Notes under the pieces: generated by a model
The model's database searches: none
Told to the model about the DNA's origin: nothing
Seen by the model: only the letters and a program-made list of their open reading frames with translations
Position numbers and translations under genes: made by a program
Assembly: GCA_035310145.1 (NCBI GenBank)
Contig: DATGEL010000140.1
Coordinates: 1-40,398, forward strand
From: Dehalococcoidia bacterium
GTDB lineage: Bacteria; Chloroflexota; Dehalococcoidia; CAUJGQ01
Length of the DNA: 40,398 nucleotides
Direction of reading: 5' to 3'
In this document: one piece after another, positions 8,063-15,619 of the stretch
Position numbering within the stretch: position 1 is the stretch's first letter
Layout of the letters: each line of letters opens with the position of its first letter

Positions 8063-8473
8063 CGGGGCGGATCGCTGCTGCTGGCGCTGGCGGCGGCGCG
8101 GCAGCCGCGGCTCGGGCGCCTGCCGGCGCTGCTCAGGGTGCAGGCCGACCCGACGCGACTGCGCATCGCCGGCCTGCTGGCGCAGCGCGAGCTGTGCGTC
8201 TGCGACCTGGAGGCGCTGCTGGGCGTCTCGCAGAGCATGGCCAGCCACCATCTTGGCGTGCTGCGGCAGCGCCGCGGCGGCCGCCACGACGGAGCAGCGA
8301 TGACCTCCGCGCAGCCGGCCCGCTACAAGGTCTATCACGGCCCCTCCGGCGATTTCCTGCGCACGCCGGCCGGGAACGTGCGCCGCGCGGCATGGGGGCT
8401 TCGTGCTGCCCGCGGACGCGCCATCGCCCGGCGGCTTCGACCGGACCTGGGCCTGCGATGGCCAGCGAGGTGA
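8048..8473 (+). CDS. arsR: ArsR-family metalloregulator with altered C terminus
   Basis: A 141-residue protein. Residues 31-80 are a clear ArsR winged helix: ADPTRLRIAGLL, the arsenite-binding motif ELCVCDLE, and recognition helix SQSMASHHLGVLRQ. In the family ArsR represses the ars operon until As(III) binds the CxC cysteines. After LGVLRQ the usual beta-wing (an AGLV...GRWVYY-like segment) is absent. It is replaced by about 60 residues of Arg/Ala-rich sequence resembling no ArsR tail, so the gene looks truncated or rearranged although the frame stays open. The stop overlaps the aquaporin start by 16 nt. The GTG at 8048 is chosen from the promoter geometry; an ATG at 8009 is the alternative. 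Confidence 0.7.
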   Translation: MRRFDRGGSLLLALAAARQPRLGRLPALLRVQADPTRLRIAGLLAQRELCVCDLEALLGVSQSMASHHLGVLRQRRGGRHDGAAMTSAQPARYKVYHGPSGDFLRTPAGNVRRAAWGLRAARGRAIARRLRPDLGLRWPAR

Positions 8474-9216
8474 CGCCCGACACGGCCGTGTCGGCGCCGA
8501 GAGATCGACACGTATCGCTGCGCCCCGGACCGGCGGCCGGGCGCTGCGCGGCCGAGTTCATCGGCACGTTTGCGCTGGTCTTCTGCGGCCCCGGCGCGGC
8601 GGTGATCGACGCCTACACGCACGGCGGCGTCACACCCGTGGGCATCGGCCTCAGCTTCGGCCTGGCGGTGGGCGCGATGATCTACGCGATCGGCCACATC
8701 TCCGGCGCCCATATCAACCCCGCCGTCACGCTCGCCTTCACGCTGACGCGCCACTTCCCTCTGCGCGACGTGCCGGGCTACCTGGGCGCGCAGCTCGCCG
8801 GCGCGGCGGCGGCCAGCCTGGTCACCAAGGGGCTGTACGGCAACGTCGCGCACCTGGGCGCCACGCTGCCGGGGCACGGCGCCGGGCAAGCGCTGGCGCT
8901 GGAAGGGGTGCTGAGCTTCTTCCTGATGTTTGTGATCATGGCCGTCGCCACCGACACGCGCGCCGTGGGCGAGGCGGCGGCGATCGCGATCGGCGGCTAC
9001 GTGGCGCTGGCGGCGACCTTCGCGGGCCCGATCGCCGGCGCCTCGATGAACCCGGCGCGATCGTTCGGCCCGGCGCTCGTCTCCAACGACTGGACGGCGT
9101 GGTGGGTCTACTGGCTCGGCCCGATCGCCGGGGCACTGGCCGGGGCGCTCGCCTACCAGGCGATCCGCGCCGGGGGCCAGCGGTCCGCCGCGGCGGACGG
9201 CGGGAGGGAAGCATGA
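8458..9216 (+). CDS. MIP-family channel (aquaporin/glycerol facilitator, AqpS-like)
   Basis: A 252-residue six-helix channel with both half-helix signatures, GAHINPAVT (NPA at 87-89) and GASMNPARS (NPA at 198-200, followed by the pore Arg201). It sits between arsR and arsC as in the arsR-aqpS-arsC arrangement of Sinorhizobium meliloti, where the channel lets As(III) made by ArsC flow out of the cell. That role is inferred from context; water or small neutral solutes are also possible. The ATG at 8458 lies within the arsR tail; no Shine-Dalgarno is visible, so coupling to arsR translation is likely. The stop overlaps arsC by ATGA. Confidence 0.88.
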   Translation: MASEVTPDTAVSAPRDRHVSLRPGPAAGRCAAEFIGTFALVFCGPGAAVIDAYTHGGVTPVGIGLSFGLAVGAMIYAIGHISGAHINPAVTLAFTLTRHFPLRDVPGYLGAQLAGAAAASLVTKGLYGNVAHLGATLPGHGAGQALALEGVLSFFLMFVIMAVATDTRAVGEAAAIAIGGYVALAATFAGPIAGASMNPARSFGPALVSNDWTAWWVYWLGPIAGALAGALAYQAIRAGGQRSAAADGGREA

Positions 9217-9629
9217 CGGGCCACGCGCCGGCGGTGCTCTTCGTCTGCGTGCACAACGCCGGCCGCTCGCAGATGGCCGCGGCGCTCACCCACGCCATGT
9301 CCGGGGGCCGGGTGCGCGTCTACTCCGCCGGCTCGGAGCCGGCCGCGCATATCAACCCAGCCGTGGTCGCGGCGATGGCGGAGGTGGGTATCGACCTCGC
9401 GCACGAGTTCCCCAGGCCGCTCAGCGACGCGGTGGTCGAGGCGGCCGACCTGGTGATCACGATGGGCTGCGGCGACGCCTGCCCGGTGTATCCGGGGAAG
9501 CGCTATCTCGACTGGCTGGTGGAGGACCCGGCAGGGCAGCCGCTCGCGCGGGTGCGCGTCATCCGCGACGAGATCCGCGCCCGCGTCGAGGGGCTGCTGG
9601 CCGAGCTCGGGTGCGCAGGGACCGCGTGA
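9213..9629 (+). CDS. arsC: Arsenate reductase, low-molecular-weight phosphatase type
   Basis: A 138-residue enzyme reducing As(V) to As(III). The CX5R phosphate/arsenate loop is CVHNAGR, with Cys12 and Arg18. Two further cysteines, Cys86 and Cys90, lie in MGCGDACP, where the resolving cysteines sit in this family, followed by PGKRYLDW. The ATG overlaps the aquaporin stop (ATGA) and has GGGAGG upstream, so the two are translationally coupled. No ArsB/Acr3 efflux pump lies nearby, which suggests As(III) leaves through the channel. The TGA stop is immediately followed by a GGAAATA repeat. Confidence 0.9.
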   Translation: MTGHAPAVLFVCVHNAGRSQMAAALTHAMSGGRVRVYSAGSEPAAHINPAVVAAMAEVGIDLAHEFPRPLSDAVVEAADLVITMGCGDACPVYPGKRYLDWLVEDPAGQPLARVRVIRDEIRARVEGLLAELGCAGTA

Positions 9630-9714
9630 GGAAATAGAAATCAGGAAATAGGGGGAACGAGCAGGCGCCCCCTTTCCTACTTTCTCTTTCTTGGTTGCTA
9701 TTTCCTCGTTCCTT
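9629..9714. repeat. Heptad repeat module 7
   Basis: GGAAATA units directly after the arsC stop, a GGGGGAACGAGCAGGCGCCCCC core, and a pyrimidine arm containing CTATTTCCTCGTTCC. The outer arms (GAGGAAATAG / CTATTTCCTC) pair perfectly over 10 bp, so the transcript could form a long hairpin after arsC. Confidence 0.88.
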
Positions 9715-9738
9715 GCTCCGTGTTTTTCCGATTTTCCG

Positions 9739-9767
9739 TTGTCAGACGTGGGCGTCTCCGCTATAGT
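9739..9767 (+). promoter_or_regulatory. Sigma-70-like promoter of the MFS gene (leaderless)
   Basis: TTGTCA (9739-9744), a 17-bp spacer, then TATAGT (9762-9767): each hexamer differs from consensus at one position. The -10 ends 7 nt before the ATG at 9775, predicting a transcript with no or almost no 5' leader. Confidence 0.7.
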
Positions 9768-9774
9768 GGCGGGC

Positions 9775-11061
9775 ATGTCACGGCCACTCGCGCGCCGCCC
9801 CTACTACGGCTGGGTGCTGGTCGCCACGCTCGGCGTCACAGAGACGACCTCGTGGGGCGTGCTCTACTACGCCTTCACCGTTTTCTTGGACCCGATGCGC
9901 GAGAGCTTCCACTGGTCCCGCGCGACGATGACCGGCGCCTTCTCGCTGGCGCTGCTGCTCTCCGGCCTGGTCGGCGTGCCCGTCGGCCGCTGGCTGGACC
10001 GGCACGGGCCGCGCCTGCTGATGACGCTCGGCTCCTGTGCCGCGGCGCTGCTGGTGCTGGCCTGGGCGGCGGTGGGAAACCTGCTCGCCTTCTACCTCGT
10101 CTGGGCGGCGATCGGCGTGGTGATGGCGGCGGTGCTCTACGAGCCGGCCTTCGTGATCGTCGCGACCTGGTTTCGGCGCCGGCGCGGCCGGGCGCTGACG
10201 CTGCTCACCTTCATGGCCGGCTTCGCCAGCGTGATCTACATCCCGCTCGCCGGCCTGCTCGTCGTCCGCCAGGGCTGGCGCGGCGCCCTGGTGACGCTGG
10301 CGATCGCCCTCGCCGCCGGCACGATTCCCCTGCACGCGCTGGTGCTGCGCCGCCGGCCGCAGGACCTTGGCCTCTTGCCCGACGGCGCGGCGCCGTCCGA
10401 GGGAGCAGGGGACGCGGACGGGTCGCTGGAGCGCAGCCTGCCTGTTCGCACGGCGCTGCACGGCGCCGCCTTCTGGTGGCTGATGGGCGCCTTCTTTCTC
10501 AACACGCTCGGCGTCAGCGCCCTGTTCGTGCACCTGGTGCCGTATCTCACCGACCACGGCTACGGCAAGGAGTTCGCGGCCAACGTCACGGGGCTGGTGG
10601 GCGTGATGGCCTTGCCCGGCCGCCTGGTGCTGACGCCGCTGGGCGACCGCCTGCCGCGCGCCTGGGTGGCCTGCGCCATCTTCCTGCTGCAGGCGTTCGC
10701 CCTGCTGCTCTTGCTGCTGGTGCAGAGCGGCGCCGGCGTGATCGGCTTCGTGGTGCTCTTCGGCGCGGGCTTCGGCGCGGTGACGCCGGCGCGGGCGGCG
10801 CTGGTGGCCGAGTTCTACGGCCCCGACAGCTACGGCAGCATCAGCGGCGTGCTCGCCTTCTTCCTCACGGGCGCCCGCGCGATCGCGCCGGTGGGCGCCG
10901 GTATCCTCTATGACACGACCGGCAGCTACACGGCGCTGCTCTGGCTGCTGACCGCCGCCTCCACCGCGGCCGCCGTGGCCGTGCTCATCGCAGGGAGTAG
11001 GGAACAGGGAACGGGGGACAGGAGGTTACAGGTGACAGGGGACAGGTTACAGGGGGCGTAG
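9775..11061 (+). CDS. Major facilitator superfamily transporter
   Basis: A 428-residue, 12-helix permease. The N-terminal half opens with YYGWVLVATLG and has a loop 2-3 motif of the GRWLDRHGPR type. The central loop (about residues 205-230) is hydrophilic, and the second half repeats the fold. Similar sequences are annotated as oxalate/formate antiporter-like or monocarboxylate MFS; the substrate is unknown. It follows arsC but has its own strong promoter, so a role in arsenic export is not supported. The last 21 or so residues (from about SREQGTGDRR) are translated repeat DNA, so the native stop appears to have been lost or moved by the repeat. Confidence 0.85.
   Translation: MSRPLARRPYYGWVLVATLGVTETTSWGVLYYAFTVFLDPMRESFHWSRATMTGAFSLALLLSGLVGVPVGRWLDRHGPRLLMTLGSCAAALLVLAWAAVGNLLAFYLVWAAIGVVMAAVLYEPAFVIVATWFRRRRGRALTLLTFMAGFASVIYIPLAGLLVVRQGWRGALVTLAIALAAGTIPLHALVLRRRPQDLGLLPDGAAPSEGAGDADGSLERSLPVRTALHGAAFWWLMGAFFLNTLGVSALFVHLVPYLTDHGYGKEFAANVTGLVGVMALPGRLVLTPLGDRLPRAWVACAIFLLQAFALLLLLLVQSGAGVIGFVVLFGAGFGAVTPARAALVAEFYGPDSYGSISGVLAFFLTGARAIAPVGAGILYDTTGSYTALLWLLTAASTAAAVAVLIAGSREQGTGDRRLQVTGDRLQGA
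10992..11057. repeat. Heptad repeat block 8a
   Basis: Purine-rich GGGAACA, GGTTACA and GGTGACA units extend into the coding end of the MFS gene. There is no complementary arm immediately after it. Confidence 0.8.
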
Positions 11062-11076
11062 GGGCGCTGGGACGAT

Positions 11077-11154
11077 GAACAAGGAAATAGGGGGGCGCGT
11101 GACCCGGCTTCTCGTTCCAATTTGCTCTTTCCTGTCTTCTATTTCCTCGTCCCC
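11077..11154. repeat. Heptad repeat module 8b
   Basis: The module reads GAACAAGGAAATAG, then a GGGGGGCGCGTGACCCGG core, CTTCTCGTTCC and CTATTTCCTCG. The pyrimidine arm supplies the TAG stop of the minus-strand DinB-like gene. Confidence 0.85.
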
Positions 11155-11666
11155 GCGACCTGACCGAGGTGGAAGCGCAGATGCGCGATCGGCATGGCGA
11201 CGGTCTGCTCCAGCGTCATGAAGTCGCTGAACAGCGGATCCCAGCGGGTCGGGTAGTGCATGCCGCGCTGCCACTCCACCTCGGGGATGGTCGCCAGCCG
11301 GCGCAGCAGGGCACGATGGGCGCCGTCGTAGGCCCGACCGAGCCGTTTGCGCGAGTAGAGGCGGGCGCCGAGCCGGGCGGCGAAGGCGTTGAGCGCGTTG
11401 AACGGCCCGGTCGTGCCGTTGAGGCCGCGGGCGAAGCGCCGCGAGCCGCCGGCCGGCAGCCTGCCCCAGAGGCGCACGAAGGGAATCAGCACCCACGTCA
11501 GCCGGAAGCCGAGGAAGGCGTGGAACAGCACCTCGCCGTTCGTCCAGCCGGGGTTGCGGCTCGGCCCGCGCCAGTCCGCGTCGGAGAGGGCGTCGAGGGC
11601 GGCGTGAAACTCGCCCCGCGCGGCCACGAGATCCGTGCGGAGGCGCTGGGCGGTAAGCTGCTTCAT
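11139..11666 (-). CDS. DinB-like four-helix metal-binding protein
   Basis: A 175-residue protein of the DinB/maleylpyruvate-isomerase-like superfamily. Members are helical, metal-binding and often use bacillithiol, mycothiol or other small thiols, or have unknown functions. The three expected His ligands are plausible: His49 (in GEVLFH) and His162/His166 (AHLRFH). GWTNGEVLFHAFLG matches the typical PGWTVRDVLAH-like segment. The final residues TRK and the TAG stop are encoded by repeat module 8b, so the native C terminus may differ. The start ATG is at 11664-11666. It is convergent with the MFS gene. Confidence 0.75.
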   Translation of the reverse strand: MKQLTAQRLRTDLVAARGEFHAALDALSDADWRGPSRNPGWTNGEVLFHAFLGFRLTWVLIPFVRLWGRLPAGGSRRFARGLNGTTGPFNALNAFAARLGARLYSRKRLGRAYDGAHRALLRRLATIPEVEWQRGMHYPTRWDPLFSDFMTLEQTVAMPIAHLRFHLGQVAGTRK

Positions 11667-11689
11667 GGCCGGCTTCCCAGGCTGCAGAG

Positions 11690-11800
11690 GACAGGTACGC
11701 GGAACGCGGAACGAGGAAATCGGAATCAGGGGTGCGATGGCCTCGTTCCTATTTTCTATTTTCTCTATTCTACTTCCTCGTTCCCGTACCCTGTCCCCTC
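11690..11800. repeat. Heptad repeat module 9
   Basis: GGAACGC/GGAACGA/GGAAATC units, a GGGGTGCGATGGCCTCGTTCC core, then CTATTTTC-type and CCTCGTTCC units ending CCTGTCCCC. It lies in the divergent gap between the DinB-like gene and the ATP-grasp gene. Confidence 0.87.
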
Positions 11801-11810
11801 AGGCGGAACG

Positions 11811-12527
11811 ATGATGCCCACGATTGTGCTCACCACCTGCAACGCCTGGCCCGAGCTGAGCGCGGGCGATGCGCCGCTGGCCCGGGCGCTGCGCGAGCGG
11901 CACGGCGTCGCGGTCGCGGCGGCGCGCTGGAACGCGCCGGAGGACCAGCCGGTGTTCGCCGCCGCGGACGCGGTCGTGCTGCGCTCGAACTGGGACTACC
12001 ACCACGCGCCGGCGGCGTTCGCCGACTGGCTCGGCTGGCTGGAGGCGCGGGGCCGGCGGGTGTTCAACGCGCCGGCCCTCGTGCGCTGGAACCTGGACAA
12101 GGCCTACCTGCTGGAGCTGGCGGCGCGCGGTGTGCAGGTGCCGCACACCCGCGTGGTGGCGAACGAGCCCGAGGCGATCGCGGCCGCCGTGCGCGGCTTC
12201 GCCGGGGCGCCGGTGGTGATCAAGCCGGCGGTCGGCGCCAGCGGCCACCATGTCTACCGGGCAACGGCGAAGAGCCTGGCCGGCGTGATCGCGGAGCTGC
12301 AAGCGGGTGTGCCGGAGCGCCGGCTGCTGGTGCAGGAGTTCCTGCCGGAGATCCGCGAGGGCGAGCGCTCGTTTATCTTCCTCGACGGCGCGTTGAGCCA
12401 CGGCTTCCGGCGGCAGCCGGATACGTCGCGGCGGCTGGCGCACGATCCAGAGGAAGCGGAGTTCCGCGCCAACAGCCAGCACGGCGTGCGCCCGTCGCGG
12501 CCGAGTTGGCGATCGGCGCCAGGTTGA
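11811..12527 (+). pseudogene. ATP-grasp family protein, C-terminally truncated
   Basis: The first roughly 210 residues match ATP-grasp ligases of the RimK/glutathione-synthetase-like type: VVLRSNWDYH, the A-domain, VVIKPAVGASGHHVYR (ATP-binding Lys and glycine-rich loop) and LVQEFLPEIREGERSFIFLDG. Then the frame is lost near 12490: the in-frame tail ends PSWRSAPG, while the +1 frame reads VAAELAIGARLK as expected for the family. Both are cut off by repeat module 10. The last 50-70 residues, which hold the Mg-binding Glu/Asn, are missing. I therefore regard it as inactivated, although a sequencing error cannot explain the missing end. The ATG at 11811 follows AGGCGG. Confidence 0.7.
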
Positions 12528-12594
12528 AGGTGATCGTGGGGATCGTCCTCAGACCCCTCTGTCACCTGTACCCTGTACCCTGTCACCTCAAGAG
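12528..12594. repeat. Heptad repeat module 10 (GGTGACA type)
   Basis: The module reads AGGTGATCG, a core containing GGATCGTCCTCAGACCC, then CTGTCACC and CTGTACC units. It truncates the ATP-grasp gene and shares the string TTGAAGGTGA plus core with module 5. Confidence 0.85.
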
Positions 12595-12603
12595 GAGGCT
12601 CCC

Positions 12604-13515
12604 ATGCCCGAACGCCCGGCCGGCCTGCGCATCGTCGCCTACTGCGTGCGGCCGCAGGCCTACGCGCTGATCGCCGGCTGGTGCGCCCGCGAAGGGCACC
12701 GGCTGCTGCTCGTCGTCACCTCGCCCGGCCCCAAAAGCCGGCCCACGCCGACGTACCGCGAGGTGCTGGCCGCGGCGCCGCGCACGCAGGAGATCCTGAT
12801 CACCACGCGCATGCAGCGCCCCGTGCCGCTGATCCGCGAGCTGGCGCCCGACCTGGTGGTCTCCTTCACCTTCCCCTACCGCGTGCCGCCCGAGGTCGTG
12901 GCGCTTCCCAAATACGGCGCGGTGAACCTGCACCCGGCGCCGCTGCCGCTCTACCGCGGCCCGAACCCGCTGCGCGGCGTCTACGACGGCCATCCGCTGC
13001 TGGGCGCCACGCTGCACTGGATCGCGCCGGAGTACGACACGGGCAACGTGCTGGCGCAGGCCACCTGCCCGCTGCCCGAGGACCGCAGCGTCGAGAACCT
13101 CTTCGGCGCCTGGCTGGGCACGATGCAGCCCGCCTTCGAGCAGGGCATCGCCCGCGCCCTCGCCGGCGACCCCGGCACGCCGCAGGACGAGCGCAAGGCG
13201 AGCTATGGCGGCGTCTTCACGGCCGAGGAGCGCTGGCTGGACTGGAGTCTGCCGGCGGCGCTGCTGCAAGGGCGCGCCAGCGTGCTCGCCTTCAACACCG
13301 AGGGCATGGAGGACCACGACGCGCCCGGCTGCCTGGCGCGGATCGGCGGCGTGCCGCACGCGGTCCAGCGCGTCACACCGTTGCCCGGCGTGGCGCCGCC
13401 GGCAGCGCCCGGCGCCGTGCTGGCCGGCAGCGGCGATGTGATCACGCTTTGCTGCGGCGACGGCGTCTTGCAGGTGCAGGCGGCGCCGCTCGCGCCGGCG
13501 GAGGCGCGGGCATGA
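12604..13515 (+). CDS. Formyltransferase-family enzyme (Fmt-like)
   Basis: A 303-residue protein with the formyltetrahydrofolate-dependent transferase fold. The catalytic set is present: Asn108 and His110 in AVNLHPAPLPLYRG, and Asp145 in PEYDTGNVLAQ. In the family this triad moves a formyl group from 10-formyl-THF to an amine: initiator tRNA for Fmt, or amino sugars for ArnA/WbkC-like enzymes. The C-terminal domain (about 205-300) is shorter than in true Fmt and the SLLP motif is replaced by HPAPLPLY, so a sugar or other amine substrate is more likely than tRNA. A GAGGAGG lies 6 nt before the ATG. The stop overlaps the next start (ATGA), which couples it to a GH172 enzyme. Confidence 0.75.
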   Translation: MPERPAGLRIVAYCVRPQAYALIAGWCAREGHRLLLVVTSPGPKSRPTPTYREVLAAAPRTQEILITTRMQRPVPLIRELAPDLVVSFTFPYRVPPEVVALPKYGAVNLHPAPLPLYRGPNPLRGVYDGHPLLGATLHWIAPEYDTGNVLAQATCPLPEDRSVENLFGAWLGTMQPAFEQGIARALAGDPGTPQDERKASYGGVFTAEERWLDWSLPAALLQGRASVLAFNTEGMEDHDAPGCLARIGGVPHAVQRVTPLPGVAPPAAPGAVLAGSGDVITLCCGDGVLQVQAAPLAPAEARA

Positions 13516-14591
13516 GCGACGCGTTCAACGGGCTCGGGCTGCACCTGGGCAACCTGGCCCGGCTCTCGCGGGCGCAGACGCGCTCGATCAGCGCCGAGAA
13601 CCCGACGGGCGAGCCGGGCCGCGGCGCCATGGCCGCCGAGGGCGTGGCCGCCGCCCGCGAGCTTGGCCTCGGCTGGAAGGTCTCGCCCTACGTCACGATC
13701 AAGCCGGGCGAATGCCGTGAGCTGGCGGACATCCAGGGCTCGGGCGCGATCCAGCAGATCTGGTGCACGCCGCGCGGCGTCTGGCGGCACGCGATCCTGC
13801 GCATCTACTGGGACGAGCAGGCGCAGCCCGCGGTCGAGTGCCCGCTGGGCGACTTCTTCGCCTGTGGCTGGGGCCGGCACGCGCCGGTCAGCTCGCTGGC
13901 CGTCTGCGTGAACCCGCTGCAGGGCTTCAACTGCTACTGGGAGATGCCGTTCCGCCGCCGCTGCCGCATCACGCTGGAGAACATCGGCACGGACGACCTG
14001 ATCCTCTACTACCAGGTCAACTACGCGCTGACCGAGGTGCCGGAGGACGTGGCCTACTTCCACGCGCAGTTCCGCCGGGTGAACCCGCTGCCGTACAAAG
14101 AGGCCTACACGCTGCTGGAGGGCGTGCGCGGACGCGGCCACTACGTCGGTACGTACATGGCCTGGGGCGTGAACAACAACGGCTGGTGGGGCGAGGGCGA
14201 GATCAAGTTCTACCTCGACGGCGACCGCGAGTTCCCCACGATCTGCGGCACGGGCACGGAGGATTACTTCGGCGGCGCCTGGTGCTTCGGCGACCGCACC
14301 ACCGACGGCTACGTGCCGTTCAGCTCGCCCTACTCCGGTCTGCCGCAGGTGATCAAGCCATCGGGCCTGCACGAGTCGCAGTGGCGCTTCGGCCTCTACC
14401 GCTGGCACATCGCCGACCCGATCCGCTTCCAGCAGGAGCTGCGCGTGACGATCCAGGCGCTGGGCTGGCGCAGCGGCCGCCGCTACCTGCCCCTGCAGGA
14501 CGACATCGCCTCCGTCGCCTACTGGTACCAAACGCTGCCCACGGCGCCGTTCCCGCCGCTGCCCGCGGCCGACGCGCTGGAGATCGTATGA
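13512..14591 (+). CDS. GH172 (DUF2961) family glycoside hydrolase
   Basis: A 359-residue protein matching DUF2961, now glycoside hydrolase family 172. Characterised members cleave alpha-D-fructofuranosides or D-arabinofuranosides with two Glu and assemble as trimers or hexamers of a double beta-jelly-roll. Visible motifs are SISAENPTGEPGRGAMAAEG (N terminus), IWCTPRGVWRHAILRIYWD, NCYWEMPF, and the candidate catalytic glutamates in WWGEGEIKFYLDGD (Glu228 or Glu230) and GTGTEDYFGGAW (Glu250). There is no signal peptide, so it acts on imported or internal glycans. It is translationally coupled (ATGA) to the formyltransferase-like gene, suggesting a shared sugar pathway. Confidence 0.85.
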   Translation: MSDAFNGLGLHLGNLARLSRAQTRSISAENPTGEPGRGAMAAEGVAAARELGLGWKVSPYVTIKPGECRELADIQGSGAIQQIWCTPRGVWRHAILRIYWDEQAQPAVECPLGDFFACGWGRHAPVSSLAVCVNPLQGFNCYWEMPFRRRCRITLENIGTDDLILYYQVNYALTEVPEDVAYFHAQFRRVNPLPYKEAYTLLEGVRGRGHYVGTYMAWGVNNNGWWGEGEIKFYLDGDREFPTICGTGTEDYFGGAWCFGDRTTDGYVPFSSPYSGLPQVIKPSGLHESQWRFGLYRWHIADPIRFQQELRVTIQALGWRSGRRYLPLQDDIASVAYWYQTLPTAPFPPLPAADALEIV

Positions 14592-14679
14592 GAGAACAGG
14601 GACGAGGAAAGAGAAACGAGAAACCGAGTCACGTAACCCCTATTTCCTATTTCCTCGTTCCTGTTTCCTCGTCCCTCAT
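14592..14679. repeat. Heptad repeat module 11
   Basis: GAACAGGGACGAGGAAA-type units, a core GAGTCACGTAACCCC (the inverse of the module 8b core), then CTATTTCC and CCTCGTTCC units. It lies between the convergent GH172 and methyltransferase stops. Confidence 0.87.
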
Positions 14680-14681
14680 GC

Positions 14682-15599
14682 CTACACCCTCCGCTGCGCG
14701 GCGATCAGGAAGTAGCGCGGTACGCGGCGCAGGCGGCGTGGCTCGATGAGGAAGGGCCAGCGGCCGTAGCTGGCGCCCGCCTGCCGGGCCTCGGTGACGC
14801 TCGCCTGCCAGCCGGCGGCGGCGAACAGCGACTCCGGCTCGTCGCTGGCGAAGCGCCAGGGCGCACCCTGCGCCGCCACCAGCCCGACCAGCGGCCGCAG
14901 CAGGGGTGAGCTGAGCACGACGCTGTTGAACAGGTCGGCGCCCAGCCAGCTTCCCGGCGCGGCCAGCGCAGCGGTCGCCGCCAGCAGCGCCCGCACCGCG
15001 GCCTCATCGAGATACATCAGCAGCCCCTCGACCAGCCAGGCGGAGGGCGCGGCGGGGTCGAAGCCGGCCGCGGTCAGCGCCTCCTGCCAGCCAGGCACGG
15101 CGAGGTCGACGGGCAGCGCGTGCCTTTCGCAGCTCGGCTCGGCGCCCTCGGCCGCGAGCGCCGCATCCTTCGCCGCCAGCACGGCCGGCTGGTCCAGCTC
15201 CCAGAGGCGCGTGCCAAGCGGCCAGGGCAGGCGGTAGGCGCGCGCGTCCAGCCCGGCGGCGAGCAGCACGACCTGGCGCACGCGACCTGCCCGCGCGGCG
15301 TGCAGCAGCAGCTCGTCGAAGAAGCGCGTACGAATAGCGAGGAACGGGGCACCGAAGACCCGGCTGGTCTGCACGATCAGGTCGTCGATCGCGGAGGCGC
15401 CGGCGCGCAGGGCGCCCGCCGTGCCGCCCACCTGGCCGATGCCCGCCAGCGCCTCGGCGAAGGGGTCATCGAAGAGGCGGTTGGCGCGGGCGCTCTCGTT
15501 GGCCCGCGCCGCGGCGATCCAGCGGGCGGTGAGCGCCACGGGCCGCGTCTCCCCTTCGCCGCCGCTGTGCGCCGTGGGCCTCCCACGCTGTTCCGCCAC
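14682..15599 (-). CDS. SAM-dependent methyltransferase (TIGR00027/leucine carboxyl MT-like)
   Basis: A 305-residue class I methyltransferase. Family hallmarks are LTARWIAAARA at the N terminus, RLFDDPFAEALAG, RTRFFDELLLHAA, motif I VLLAAGLDARAYRLPWP, LWELDQPAVLAAK and EGLLMYLDEAAV. Relatives, numerous in Actinobacteria, modify O-groups of unknown small molecules or lipids. The GTG at 15599 is chosen because AAGGAGG lies 6-7 nt before it, in the 20-nt gap after the LLM oxidoreductase stop. The two probably form one transcript. The ending QRRV is followed at once by repeat module 11. Confidence 0.85.
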   Translation of the reverse strand: MAEQRGRPTAHSGGEGETRPVALTARWIAAARANESARANRLFDDPFAEALAGIGQVGGTAGALRAGASAIDDLIVQTSRVFGAPFLAIRTRFFDELLLHAARAGRVRQVVLLAAGLDARAYRLPWPLGTRLWELDQPAVLAAKDAALAAEGAEPSCERHALPVDLAVPGWQEALTAAGFDPAAPSAWLVEGLLMYLDEAAVRALLAATAALAAPGSWLGADLFNSVVLSSPLLRPLVGLVAAQGAPWRFASDEPESLFAAAGWQASVTEARQAGASYGRWPFLIEPRRLRRVPRYFLIAAQRRV

Positions 15600-15619
15600 G
15601 ACAGCCTCCTTGCAGCAGT

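Noticed and set aside
9213-11061. MFS transporter as part of the ars operon (ArsJ-like)
   Set aside because: It has its own near-consensus promoter after a hairpin module, and no gapdh-like partner of ArsJ is present.
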